From Deroplatys truncata (taxonomy: Eukaryota; Arthropoda; Insecta; Mantodea; Mantidae): DNA of 64,000 nucleotides. A program made the translations under genes and the position numbers. Numbering within the stretch: position 1 is the stretch's first letter; every line of letters starts with the position of its first letter. The notes beneath the pieces are model-generated. The model was not told where the DNA came from and ran no database searches. It worked only from the letters and a program-made list of their open reading frames with translations. The stretch covers positions 227,733,152 through 227,797,151 of the forward strand of contig CM060981.1 in the NCBI GenBank assembly GCA_030765065.1, given 5' to 3'. Shown here piece after piece: positions 11,584 to 23,226 of this stretch.

Positions 11584-11950
11584 AAGATACATGGACTTCT
11601 GTAGCTGTGTTTCACTTTCTTGAATCATTGATTGTCTGCAATAGAATTGTGTTTAAATAAACATTATTTAATAATTTTAGCCCTGGTCTACTAAAAGTTT
11701 CCTTTTCTTTAGAATGTCGTCAATATATACATTAAACAGAGTAGGTGATACGCTGCACCCTTGTCTAATTCTAATATTTGCTAAAATATTTTCACTTAAT
11801 TCCAGTGTATGATAAAACTAGCATTCCTGTACAAACTCTTTATTGCGAAAACTAAGTGTGATGATTAGTTCTAATTTTCCAATACTTTCCATAACGTTAT
11901 TCGGTTTACCTGTGAAAGTCTTACCAAAAATCATTAATATAAATATGAAC
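11584..11950 (-). pseudogene. LINE reverse transcriptase, core motif portion (split)
   Basis: Minus-strand frame encoding IRQGCSVSPTLFNVYIDDIL around 11790-11705, the conserved non-LTR reverse transcriptase block around the fingers/palm (QG.SLSP.LFN.Y). The coding continues to LQKSMYLL at the TTAA and resumes at 9418. Upstream (11800-11950) the match fades, with stops. The YxDD catalytic segment is not preserved recognisably between the two blocks. Confidence 0.8.
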
Positions 11951-12052
11951 TTTTACAAATACCATCATAAATGCTCAAGTATACCTGTGTAGGTTAATAA
12001 TAATTAATGATAAATACTTGTTCATATGAAGAGCTGTCTTACATTTATTATA

Positions 12053-12407
12053 CAGGGTTATTCAAAAAGAATGAACAGACTTTAAATATTTATTTCTAAT
12101 GAAGGACAATAGATAGCGACACATGCGATACATCACTGAATAGAGGAAAGTTCAAAATTTTATTTTATGTGTTCCAAATGAGCAGCATTTGCTATGCGAG
12201 GACGACCAGTGCTTTTCCGTTTGCATACGCAACGAGGTGGCTCTTTGTTGAACTTACAACGAAATGCACGCTGCAATGAAACAAATAGGTGAAGGCTTAA
12301 AACCTTGAACTTTCCTCTATTCAATGACGTATCGTATGTGTTGCTATCTATTGTCGTTCATTAAAAATTAATATTTAAATCCTGTTCCTTCTTTTTTAAT
12401 AACTCTA
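12053..12407. mobile_element. TA-flanked MITE with long inverted repeats
   Basis: TA dinucleotides flank CAGGGTTATTCAAAAAGAAT at the left and its imperfect reverse complement at the right; homology between the arms continues for about 120 bp (shared GACAATAGATAG and AATAGAGGAAAGTTCAA). The 355-bp size and TA target point to a Tc1/mariner-class MITE. The centre still encodes a piece of transposase HTH on the minus strand (next entry). Confidence 0.85.
12180..12280 (-). pseudogene. Transposase HTH fragment inside MITE
   Basis: The minus strand reads LQRAFRCKFNKEPPR then CVCKRKSTGRPRIANA. This is the N-terminal helix-turn-helix signature of insect HTH/DDE transposases (…KRKSPGRPR…). Only about 30 codons remain. 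It shows that the MITE was derived by internal deletion from a coding transposon of that group rather than arising from unrelated DNA. Confidence 0.65.
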
Positions 12408-12409
12408 TA

Positions 12410-15400
12410 TTTGTAACAGGATTGTCCTCGTGTTTGTCACTGAATGCCTTTAATGTTTAGATGGCGCTACCTCCTTCTCAGATAGTACTGTTGTTATGAA
12501 TGGGCAGCCATTTTACTATTGAATACCAGGGATATGGATTCATATTTGCATTATTTAAAAGTTGTAGTATTATATATCGTAATATATTATTTTCTCTTTT
12601 TTCAGGTAAGTGATCACAGATATTCCAAAGAAGCATACAAGAAAAAGTTGTACTCTAAGGTATGTTATTTATCATGTCCATGTGGTGGTAATATAAACTG
12701 TGGTTGGCATGGATTAGGAAATTTTCAGCTACGGGATAACTTCTGCCTTGCCTTCAAGATTCGTCATATGTATGCCACCTCATTTCCCTACTGAAGAAGG
12801 CAATGTGCTAGTTGTGGTTAAGAACTAAGATACATTGCAGTAACTTGTTCAACTCTTTACAGTAAACTTATTCCAAGTGCATCAGCAAGTGCTGTGGAAT
12901 CAGTTAAAGATAACTTCGCATTTACATTGAATTCATATAGATAAATTTGTAAAAGATAACAATTTTCCGATATTGTTACGAAACAAAGAAATTTATCTCC
13001 ACATATTTGACTATCCAAACACGAAATGAAAATATTATCCCATTATTTTGTGCTTCTATGAAGTATAAGTATATGTTCACTCAGTCAAACTAAAAGTGGC
13101 CGGTCTCTTGAGCAGTTAAATGTTTTCAAAGTACCTTCGAGTACCAACCTCTGTGCTTTCGTTAAGTCTATAATACAAGCCACAAGGCGCTGATATGGAC
13201 TACCTCCACACCGTGCTTGGTAGGCAGTTGACCGAAAAGGAAACTATTTCCCACAATACTGAAGTCTATGGGTAAAAGACTCAGGAATGTTATAAATGCA
13301 GAAGGCTACTGGAGTGGATATTGAGAATTATGGCGGTTTCTTCCTTTTATTTTTATTTATTTTTTTAAATTTAGAATTAACGATTTTGTATTCTACTTTA
13401 GAGGTTAAATGTTTTACTTTGTGCCACAAATACAGGATTGTAATAAATTATATGCCCTCTTCCTTTTAGTTTCGTTTTGGCCAAATATGGAAGCGAACAT
13501 AGGGAGGCAAAAATTATTTTAAGGATAAAAAATTAAGAAAACATATTATACTTTTTACTCTGTATTTAAAAGAAACGAGATTTAAACCTGCAATTTCAGG
13601 AACAGTATGCTAATAGCTTAGTAAAATCCTTCGGTATACGGACTGCGCGAGATGTAGGAGGGATAAATCGCCCCCACTCTACTTGTCTTTTGCCTTTAAC
13701 TACTGAGTTATTCAATGAGGTGTCTTAAAGAGGAAGTGGGCTGATAAGCGGGTAACAAGTGTCACATCACTGTTGTGAACACAGCAATTCTATAGCGTAG
13801 AAAAATTTAATAGTGTCTTGTTTACATTGTGATAACTCAAAAGCTAAAACCCTTAATCCAGCTCTGTAAGAGGTATTTTAAAGAGCACGGGTTCGAGATG
13901 ATGATGATGATGTGTTATAAGCCGCTGGTTTTCTTTATAAAACTTCAATTGAAATAATTTGTATTATGAAAATCAATCAGCGAGGAAGTTTTTCCTTGAA
14001 GAGAGAGTTGGGGCAGTGAAGGCTATGAAATGCTCTAAACGGTGTGAATTAACTTTTGAAAGATATTCCATTATAATGCCATATGTATGTGAAATGCTAT
14101 CGCTAGTTATGTGCAAACATTGTTTTCACACCCACTGCACCTTGCTCTTTGCGTGGCCTGTCACAGCTGTCTACAAACACAGCTTTTTTGTGGCATGCTC
14201 TTGTGTCTTTCGTCCTGCGTCTACAGTTGAATAGTTACAATAGTGGTGTGATAAACGATTTTGTGACTCAGTGGCAGAGTAGGACAGATATACCCGCCCA
14301 AGGCAGTTATTGAGGGGGAATACATGACCAGATGAGTTACACTTCCCAAGGCTTTTTCTATGTTCCTGAACTATAATTGTCTATCACTAAGCTGAAAGTA
14401 CTGCAGTACGTGTGGCATTGTAACGAGATTTAGTCGTACTCCACTTGTGAAACATAAATCAATAAAGTGTGTTTTGATTAAAAATATTCAGTGTTTAAGC
14501 ACTCTGAAACGTCTATTTGAAATCAGATATGAGTTATTTTCTTGTGAGACTTTTCGTGATTATAGTTGGGTTTTCCCATTATAACTACTACAAGAATATA
14601 CGAAGATTAGTGAACAAAGCCTGGCTGTCCCGAGCTTTCTGGGAAGTACCAATTCGAGCTCGGTCGCTCAGAGGCCAACCAGTTTTAAATTGATCAGCTG
14701 TACTTCCACTAAAGTCTTAACTCTGTTAATAGCAGGAACAGGGTTTTAAACAAAATTATTATTAATTCTTCTCTGCTGTCGGAAATTATGCTCACTTGGT
14801 ATGTGAGTTGATTTCTAACTTCCAAACATTTAAATAATATTTTAGGTTGTGTATGTATAATGCATATTTTGCCTGTTTTAGGCAAAAACTTTTACCTGAA
14901 ATAAGCATAATATTTCAGCAGTTTGTAAATTATGCTGCATGTTTGCTTGTTTGTTTTACATGTATGTTTATAAATATATTTTTATTTTATTCATTTTAGC
15001 TTCATATTTTATTTACAGATATGATATTTATGAATAATATGTAACATTAAACCAGTCTTGAAAAGTGGCAACACTGATGGTAGCTCACACGAAATGCAAT
15101 TAATAGTCACGTCACGTCGTTGAATTCATGCCCTATCTGGTCGTAGCGTTCCTGATATGAAGGTGACTGTTAAGGATTTCTCCGAATTGAACTTAAGTGT
15201 GGTAGTTATATGTAATATTAAATTTAGTTTAAAGTTTACTGTTCAGAATCCCGCCAGGTTTATAAAAATGTAACCTAGTAATTTACATAAAGGAAAGCGT
15301 TTCAGAATATTCAACCGTTAACAGTTTTTGAAATGCAATTCCATATTCCTGCAGGTTCACAATCCTTCTCCGGTTGAAACTTCAGGTAATTCAATTCAGT

Positions 15401-15446
15401 GGTGTGGTGCTTGTACTAGGCGTGTTTTAAAATAAGTACCGATAAC
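12410..15446. other. Unassigned 3 kb spacer
   Basis: No family recognised. A short (GAT)n run lies at 13897-13911, right after a B-box-like GGGTTCGAGAT at 13888-13898, possibly a decayed SINE. No intron-exon structure is evident. Confidence 0.35.
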
Positions 15447-16301
15447 TTTTACTTTCTCTACTACGTATAGTAAGTAGGGGAAGTATTGTATTCCACCCAA
15501 AAATTCGATACCGAGATTTCACCGGAAATATATGTTTTGAGACACCCTGAATCCAAAAAAAGCATTTTTGGAAACCTGTCCGTGTGTGTGTCTGTCTGTG
15601 TCTGTGTGTCTGTGAACAGCATAACTCAGAAACGAACAGTCGGATAAACACCAAACTTGGTATTTAGGTTCAGTATCTTCCAGAGATGCGACACAAAGGT
15701 TTCAAGAAAATCCCCCCACCCCAGACTACCTTTTACATGGAACATTTTTTCGAAAGTTTTAATTTTCTCAAAAGACTCTAACGATTTTGATTAAAATATC
15801 ATATGTTTAAGATATTTTCATGAAAAATGAAATATATATCTCGAATTTTCTGGAAATGTATCCAAAAGTATTCTTCATTGTGAACGACTTTTGCATAACT
15901 GGTAAACCATAAGAGATAGACAAAATTTTACTACACAAAAATGTAGATGGCGTTAAAATACACAATTTATGTCATATACATTTTTTTGTTGTGTGAACCA
16001 TTTTCGAGATATTGCTTGTTATTCCCTTACATTTTTCAATATATATATACTTTTTCTCAAATTGGTTATTCGTTTTTTTTGTCCTCGTAATGCAAAGAAA
16101 ATGGAATACTCCACATAGCAACCAGCTCTTAAAATATTTGACTATCGCTTAAAGCCTACCAATTCCCCTTGCATCTACAAGAAAAGTAGCAATAAGGTTA
16201 ACATCTCGATATCTCGATTAACATGAAGCATACGGAGAATAAGCGTTTGTAAAAATAGTTTGTACAAGAGCAGAGAAAATCATGTGAGTGTAACACATCA
16301 T
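15447..16301 (-). mobile_element. Family A repeat
   Basis: Full-length minus-strand copy with an intact hairpin near 15463 and a (GT)n tract at about 15580-15613. The 5' end near 16300 is TGATGTGTTACACTCACATG. A mariner remnant begins about 30 bp beyond. Confidence 0.9.
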
Positions 16302-16329
16302 ATTTTTAAAATATAATGAACATTATTTT

Positions 16330-16704
16330 CCAAATACTTTATTATCATTCATTACCCCAAACCTTACACTACTTCTCCACACGGTCATCACCACTATCCA
16401 GGCACTTGCTGCAACGGTAAACCAGTTTTTGTATGCTTTCGTCGAAGAATGATGCCGCCTGTGATGAAATCCAGTGGGCACTTTTCGTTTCACAACGTCC
16501 GGATTTGGCACCAAGCGGCTTTCACCTGTTTCTTCAGCTAAGAGATTTCCCTGGTGGAAAAATTTCAACGACGATGGTCCGAAAGAAGTTGTGCAGACTT
16601 CTCTTTCATCATCTGCGGTATCACTCTTTTACGAAGGCGTACAAAACTGGTTTAACTGTTATGTTTAAAAAATTATCAGTAATTACTTTAAAAACATGCC
16701 TCGT
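16330..16704. pseudogene. mariner transposase remnant in two inverted halves
   Basis: On the plus strand, 16496-16665 reads PDLAPSGFHLFLQLRDFPGG and, after a frameshift, FYEGVQNWFN: the mariner block with the third catalytic Asp (PDLAPSD normally; here followed by Gly) and the C-terminal helix. On the minus strand, 16450-16365 reads YDESIQKLVYRCSKCLDSGD, the mariner C-terminus again, from a second copy. The two C-termini are homologous and point away from each other. The right edge ends CATGCCTCGTA, a mariner-style terminus. The N-terminal half and the first Asp are absent. Confidence 0.7.
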
Positions 16705-16989
16705 ATATTATGGTGAAGGCATTGTTTTCATACAATCATGCCAAAAGTAAAAGTGAGCGACAACGCTAGGCTACAGGAGTATATCCCAAGTCATGAATTA
16801 AAAATAAATTTTGATGATTTAAATAACCCATATAGTTTCACAATAGCGTTAGTCACAGAGAGAATACATAAAATAACCCTACATTTTTAATTTATGTTAG
16901 TATGAAGCCTAAATATTTTTATATGATCATATTTATGTACATATTATGGAAGATTTCAGTGCATAAATGCATATAGATTTAGAAATTAT

Positions 16990-17175
16990 TGCAGCATAAA
17001 ATTCCTGTAGTAGATGGAAAAATAAGCTTTAGTAAGAATAGCTTATATACCCACTAATGCAGATAGAGGGTAGTGAAAGTATTGTGAATGTATCATATCA
17101 GAATTTTTAAAGTAATGTTGTTAATTGTTTCTCACAATGTCGTGGAAATACTATGGAATTTAAGGCCGGCATATA
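16990..17175 (-). mobile_element. Family B repeat fragment
   Basis: AAGAATAGCTTATATACC through GTATCATATCAGAATTTTT matches the 5' end region of family B (compare 28455-28531). A further piece (TTGTTTCTCACAATG… GGCATATAGCGTCC) at 17117-17172 matches 28287-28340, out of order. An old rearranged copy. Confidence 0.55.
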
Positions 17176-17345
17176 GCGTCCCGTCCTGCGTCGTGGGCTA
17201 AAGCGTGATGCCCTGGTTCCCAGCCACGGAATGCGCTTGTGTTCGACAGCACCTATGGGGGTGCGGATTTTAAGTCTCGAGTATAGGACTAGTGTCCACT
17301 CAGCATCGTGAGGAAAGTGAGGATCCGCGATAGGAAGCGATCCCG
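17176..17345 (+). mobile_element. tRNA-derived SINE
   Basis: GTCGTGGGCTAAAGCGTGATG fits a pol III A-box region (17185 onward) and GTGTTCGACAGC a worn B box about 50 bp later. The body has the CACTCAGCATCGTGAGG and GCGATAGGAAGCGATCC blocks that I recall from a SINE common in polyneopteran insects; that match is from memory. It separates two family A/B fragments. Confidence 0.55.
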
Positions 17346-17441
17346 GCCTCTAAACATGTATTTCCGATGAAATCTCGATATCGAATTTTTGTGTGGAATG
17401 CAATACTTGCCCTTCTTGTTATACGTAGTAGAGATAGTAAA
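17345..17441 (+). mobile_element. Family A repeat, 3' end fragment
   Basis: Only the last ~95 bp: AAACATGTATTTCCGATGAA through the hairpin region TTATACGTAGTAGAG to TAGTAAAA. Confidence 0.8.
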
Positions 17442-18235
17442 AATGCTGTCAATTGTTAAACAGGAATAATTTCGTATTTGGCATTAACTACAAAATTGGT
17501 TACATGCATTTATACACAGAAAAAATAATAAGAATATAATTCAGTAAACTAGCCATCGCCTTTACAATATTTTATAGAGTATCGAGTATCGGTGCTCAAA
17601 AATCAGTATCGGTGTCGAGTATCCAGAAATAGAGGTATCCTCCCATCACTAGACATAAACATGAGATACCTGTCTCACAGTGAACAATATTCCTGCTAAT
17701 TAAAGTTCCCGTTATGGCTTAACTCACCAACATCAACCCACTACTCAGAACAAGAGATGCAAAGACGCCCGATACTGTGGAATGTAATTTTCTTTCTTCT
17801 AGAACACATCTTTTTATAAATGTCACAGGAAGCTTGCTGATGGCAAAAAGTAGGGAAAAAACAAGCCTGATTTAGAGAATGGGAAATTAAACTTTCGCAG
17901 CTTATCTTTCACAATAAAGAGTAATTTATTATTCTCGAGATAAACAGGGCTGCTAGGGCGCACATGAAATCCCTAAAGATTCTGAAGTGACTGTGACACG
18001 CAATGTTGTAGGTCTAATAAGTGGTTTCTTTTCTTTTTTGTTTAATGGCATCTTGGGGGACTTTCAGTTGCTAAATATTAGCTATTTGATCTCTCAATCG
18101 GCACAGTTTCTGGTGTGAGCTTTTACTTCATTACATTTGTAAGCATTATAGAATTTTCTTTTCTTTAAAAATTCTGTTTTCTATTATTAAAATACAGAAA
18201 GCAAGTTTTAAGTTTCTCATTTTAATTTTACAGAA
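17442..18235. other. Unassigned spacer
   Basis: AT-rich. A degenerate direct repeat of GTATCGGTGCTC/GTATCGGTGTCGAG lies at 17588-17616. No element ends recognised. Confidence 0.35.
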
Positions 18236-18237
18236 CA

Positions 18238-18560
18238 GGATGGCTCAGGCGATAATGGTTTTGGCTAGCATTTGGAAGGTCCCGGGTTCAAACCCTCAGG
18301 ACCGACCAATATAATCAAAGCTCTAGGCGAATGTTATCGGCCTTCGTAGCCGCTGGAGCCTATAGCTTCGGCGCTCTGCCAAGCTGAAGGTCGCGGGTTC
18401 GAGTCCCGCCATGAGCATGGGTGTTTTTGTGTGGGTTGTATGTGTAATTGCGGTAATAAGCGGTAGAGTAAGCAGTAAAACACAGTGCTCATAAACTGGG
18501 TAAACGAGGGAAGTTAAAAAAAGGGACCAATCTGGGCAATTTGGGATCTCTGTATTTAAA
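18238..18560 (+). mobile_element. SINE pair or dimeric SINE with two tRNA-like heads
   Basis: The first head (18238-18310) has GATGGCTCAGGCGATAATGG and the B box GGGTTCAAACCC. The second (about 18338-18410) has a degenerate A box and a perfect B box GGGTTCGAGTCCC at 18395-18407. They lie about 100 bp apart in the same orientation. The body after the second head runs to about 18560 without a clear tail. Either two SINEs landed next to each other or one dimeric SINE. Confidence 0.6.
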
Positions 18561-18729
18561 AAAATCCTGGGTTGGATAATTTGATCCCGAATTTTCCTAT
18601 TATCCCTTTCATCATTTAATTTCATTTACTTCTTCTTCACCACCATACCACACATTGGGCTGACCACCCATCCTGGATATGCTATGATCCGGAGTTTGCT
18701 TGCCCCTCGATAGGCTACTGACACAAAGC

Positions 18730-19779
18730 ATTGGCTTGTAAGTCTTACAAATTGGCTTGTAATCAGTTAAAGAAGAAAAATATTACAGGGAATAAGGAAT
18801 GATCTTAAAAATTCAATTACACTTCTACTTATATCATCAGTAACTTATGGATGGTTCGCTTTTCACTAAAGATAATATATCTGAATTTTGGAAAATCCAC
18901 AGTAAGTTGCCTTGTTGAAATTTATGCCTGTTATTTAGACCATGTCATAATGTTTTGCCATATTTCAATATTCTAGCTCTTATTGCTATTTGTATGTTAA
19001 TTTCTTGTTGCGTAAATTTATTGTTCTAATAAAAACGCTCCACAGGTGGCATTTTTAATAATATTTACATAAATTCAGGCTTTACGGCAAATTGGTGTAG
19101 AAGTATCAGGTTTTTTATATTAACCCCCAAATACTGTGGAAAAATTGTTTTTGTTATTGTTTTTAATGTACTTTTGAGAGGTAGTACAACAGTTTGGAAG
19201 CAAATTAGCAAGAAATTGCATCGTTTGGAACATTTTGAGTGTGGACAAATGCTGCAGAAACGTTTGCGAGTAAACAAGGTTTAAAGTTGGACATGACTAT
19301 TAATAAGCATGCTGCCTGTTCATTTATAGCTTCAGTTAATTGATGCTTCAGATGCGCCAAGTAGAAAACACGGTATGTTTTCTTAAAGCTTAGAGTTCGT
19401 ATTATTTTATCATGAAAAATAATTACGTTCAAAACTTTGGTCAAATTTCACAAATGCGTTACCAAACTAGAATTCAATAACTCACATTTTGAGCGATATT
19501 TTATGGTGCAAGGAAACCAGCAGGCTGCACAAATTTCAACTACATTTAGATTTCGAAATTATGGTGTTAGTACTGATCTTTGCTTCTTTACATCTTAATG
19601 CTTTTACAGTAACAGTGTTTATCTTTCAATTAGAGTATTTACATTTTCTCATTTTCATAAGCTTCTAATTAGCATTCGGGGTTCTTACTTCAAAATCTGC
19701 TACATACGTTTAAAGTCAAATTGTTTCAGTATGGTTACGGGCATGCTGTTGTTTATGTATTTAAGTATGCCTTTACTTA
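18730..19779. other. Unassigned spacer
   Basis: 1 kb, AT-rich. Short open frames of 70-80 codons on the minus strand at 19065-19444 match no family I know. Confidence 0.35.
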
Positions 19780-20487
19780 TTACTTTTTCTACCACTTATC
19801 TTTATACGCAGAGGAAGTATTGTATTATAATCAAACATTCAAGATCAATATTTCACAGAAAACATGAGTTCAGGTACCATAGATAAATTCAGAAAGCGAA
19901 AACTCGGATAAATGGCAAATTTTCTTCAACATCTTCCGAGAAAGCCACATTAAGACTTAAAAGAAAACTCGGTTACTCCAATCATCTCATAAACGGCTCT
20001 TGACAGCTTTTATTAAAATAGAATTAATAAAAAATAGATATAAATTGAATATCCTACGAATAGGCTGAGAAGTCGGCTTGATTCTGAATGAGTGATATAT
20101 AATTATGTATAGCCGCAAAATCGTAAGGGATCGAAAAATACTTACCATAAGAAAACTTTAAATCTCATTAAAACAGAACTCCTGCTGTCTTTAGTGACTT
20201 GCCAAGTACCCTAAATAACCTCCAAACAATGAAAAACTTTGAATTTATAAGAAAATGTAAACTTTTTGAATTATTGAAAAGTGTAAATGTTACAAATTTG
20301 TAACTTTTTATGTTTCCTATCCTGTAAAGTTAAAAGGTCGCGATATGACCATGCGGTTAAAGTGACCCAAAATAAATCAAACCAATAATTTAGGCCATTT
20401 TTGTGACATTCACCATTTCCGAGATATTCATTGCTATTGTTTGAGTTTTGCAGTTGTTTATCATATACCTAGTTTGTGAAGTTTGGG
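19780..20487 (-). mobile_element. Diverged family A/B repeat, interrupted by a SINE
   Basis: Starts TACTTTTTCTACCAC and GAGGAAGTATTGTATT like family A but is far more diverged, with landmarks ACTCGGATAAATGGCAAA and CATTTCCGAGATATTCATTG still readable. The match resumes after the SINE at about 20800-20850 (TTGTTTCTCGTGATGTCAT). Probably the oldest copy in the window. Confidence 0.6.
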
Positions 20488-20778
20488 CGCCGAGATAGCG
20501 CAGTAGTTTTGTTTCCAGTTCTCGTACTGAGAGTCTGAGGTTCGATTCCCAGCTCTGGGGTGGCTATTTTAAGTCGGCCCTATCTACGCCTTCACCTACG
20601 ACTTGCCCATGTTAAATAGGCTCCACTTAGTAGGAGTCCTTGGTAAAAGCTGTAGGTCCTCTCATTCCACCGCCATCCTCATCGGAGGCAACGGCTTCCG
20701 CCCGCTGGATGCCTACATCTCAGAAATTGGCACAGTCATCGCTTGGGAAATGAGGTATCTCACGAAGCTCATAGGCCA
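20488..20778 (+). mobile_element. tRNA-headed retroposon, short form
   Basis: CGAGATAGCGCAGTAGTTTT gives an A box and GGTTCGATTCCC a B box. The body contains TAAGTCGGCCCTATC and CTCATTCCACCGCCATCCTC, and the end TCATAGGCCAT. The same start and the same end occur at 58817-59660, where they enclose about 550 bp more. This copy therefore looks like an internally deleted form, and it lies inside an old family A copy. Confidence 0.75.
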
Positions 20779-20985
20779 TATTGGGGCGTTACAAACGACG
20801 TTATCATTCTTTGTTTCTCGTGATGTCATCCAAAGAGTATGGAATCTCAAACCCAGCATTATACTCTTCTACGAATATATGACTTATGACGAGAGATATA
20901 CCTAAATCTATAACCGATTATCGAAATTTGAGAGTGGATTCTGTAACAAGTGGAAAACTGTCTGGAAAGGAGCAATGAAAAAAAA

Positions 20986-21827
20986 TCTGATGTGTTACAC
21001 TCACATGACTTTCTCTGCTCTTGTACAAACTATTATTACAAACGCTTATTCTCCATATGCTTCATGTTAATCGAGATGTCGAGATGTCAATCTTATTGCT
21101 AATTTTCTTGTAGATGCAAGGGGAATTGCTTGACTTTAAGCGATAGTCAAATATTTTAAGAGCTGGTTGCTAGGTGAAGTATTCCAATCTCTTTGCATTA
21201 CCAGGAAAAAAAAAATGAATAACGAATTCCCATTTGAGCAAAAGTATAAGAATTGGAAAATTTAAGGGAATAACATGCAATATCTCAAAAATGGTTCACT
21301 CAACAAAAAAAAAGTATGTGATATAAATTGTGTATTTTAACGCCATCTACATTTTTTGTGTAGTAAAACTTTGTCTATCTCTTATGGTTTACGAGTTATG
21401 CAAAAGTCGTTCACAATGAAGAATACTTTTGGAGACATTCCCAGAAAATCGAGATATACATTTCATTTGTCATGAAAATATCTTAAACATATGATATTTT
21501 AATCAAATTCGTTAGAGCCGTTTTTGAGAAAATTAAAATTTTCGGAAAATGTTCCATGTAAAGGGTAATCTGGGGTGGGGGGATTTTTTTGAAAACCTTC
21601 GTGTTGAATCCCTGGAAGATATTGAACCTAAATATCAAGTTTGGTGTTCATCCGACTGTTCGTTTCTGAGTTAATGCTGTTCACAGACACACACACGGAC
21701 ATGTTTCCAAAAATGCTTTTTTTTTGGATTTAGGAGGTCTCACTGTATTTCCAGTGAAATCTCGGTATCGAATTTTTGGGTGGAATACAATACTTCGCCT
21801 ACTTACTATACGTAGTAGAGAAAGTAA
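20986..21827 (+). mobile_element. Family A repeat
   Basis: Full length: 5' TCTGATGTGTTACACTCAC, 3' hairpin at 21803-21816, short (CA)n at about 21686-21697. Preceded by an A8-9 run. Confidence 0.9.
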
Positions 21828-22669
21828 TGGATGGGAAGTTTGCAGGTTTTCACTGAGTTCACATTAACAGTTTAGGAATTTGTTTATTTTTACCTATTGA
21901 ACCGCATATAGGATGTTATCGGTGTCTCGCCATGTGATCCATATACTGACCACAATTTAGGCTGTTTTGAAACACATGTTATCTTCCGTTTTCTCAATAA
22001 GCATGTGTGATCGGAAGATAATGCAAATGTCAAAGGCCTGTAAATATTAAACAACGATTTCTCAAAAATCACATTTTATGTGCGTGCTGTTTTTTACTCC
22101 AGTTTCAATGGTAACTATCAAACCTGCTTGAAGTTGCTGTAAAGCTTAGCATAGGTTTTCGATTACCATTCATAAATGTAAATAGAATTTGTACTTTATA
22201 CTTCCACGCCTTCCTCTATGTAAACTAATAGAGTAAACTGGTGCATTACTCGACACATCGATACACTTGGTCTGATTGGAAATAGCACCTTTCGCTTTCA
22301 ACAGATGTTTGCGTCATCATCTATTGCTTGTCTCCGTCTTAAAATACAGTATGGAGGTAAATGGAGTATCTCTGCCTTTATCTAACCTATATATTTTGTC
22401 CTTAGCTTCGTTCTTTCCTACTCTTGCGCTGTTGCTAATCCAATTCTCCAATATCCCAGCGAGCTATTTGCTATTCGGCGCGCTGTTAAACAGCTGACAC
22501 GTACTCTAACACAACGTGGCAACGCAGCTCTCCCGCTTCTTCACTTAGAGTGAAATGTCGGAAGCCTCAGGTTGTTTAAATGACACTGTAAGTATTGCCT
22601 CACAAGTTTATACTCGGTGAAACAACTCTTAATCATTTTATCCGATTTCTTCCTCTCTGCTTTCCAGAT
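21828..22669. other. Unassigned spacer
   Basis: Nothing recognised. The part 22440-22560 is GC-richer than its surroundings, but no promoter or coding pattern is clear. Confidence 0.35.
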
Positions 22670-22671
22670 TA

Positions 22672-23224
22672 CAGAGGTGTGAAAATTATTGGAAATAATG
22701 CAAACTTTTAGAAAGTTCTCGAGTTTTTTTTTTTCTCCAAGATGTTGAAGTTTTGGTGCAATAACATGCTTAAAGAACGTTCCATCAACCCAAATTACAT
22801 TATTGGCTTTATGAAAAAGTAGAAAATAACCGGGGAGTCAACTTTTTGTGCTGTACTACTGGAGAAATGGAAAATGATCTTATTTTGCTTCTCTGAAATA
22901 AACTTACACGAAATAGATTCTAGATGACTGTTTTTACTTGTTCTTCACCTCAGTATTATCGGTGAAAATTCAAAGAAACATCAGCAAATTAAACACTACA
23001 TTATTATTTTATGATTTTTATGTGTATTTTTGAGGGTATCTGTTGAAAAGTGATATTTCACGAGGAAAAACTGCTAATACAATGTTGTTATTAGAGGAAA
23101 ATAAATTTTCATAATGACAAGTAGCTGATGCTTTGATTTGAATTTAGACTTTTGTATATTATTTTCTTCAGATTTCTTTTTTTTGCCATAAAAATGTACT
23201 CCAGTCTAATATTTTTCACATCTG
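22672..23224. mobile_element. Candidate TA-flanked element
   Basis: TA then CAGAGGTGTGAAAATTATTG at the left, and at the right the reverse complement of CAGATGTGAAAAATATTAG followed by TA. The two ends match at roughly two thirds of positions. Tc1-class ends of the form CAG(T/A)GGTGTGAAAA are known, but the internal sequence shows no clear transposase. Confidence 0.35.
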
Positions 23225-23226
23225 TA

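Noticed and set aside
14651..14664. AATTCGAGCTCGGT, identical to part of a common cloning-vector polylinker
   Set aside because: Only 14 bases match; flanking sequence is unrelated to any vector, so chance is the better reading.
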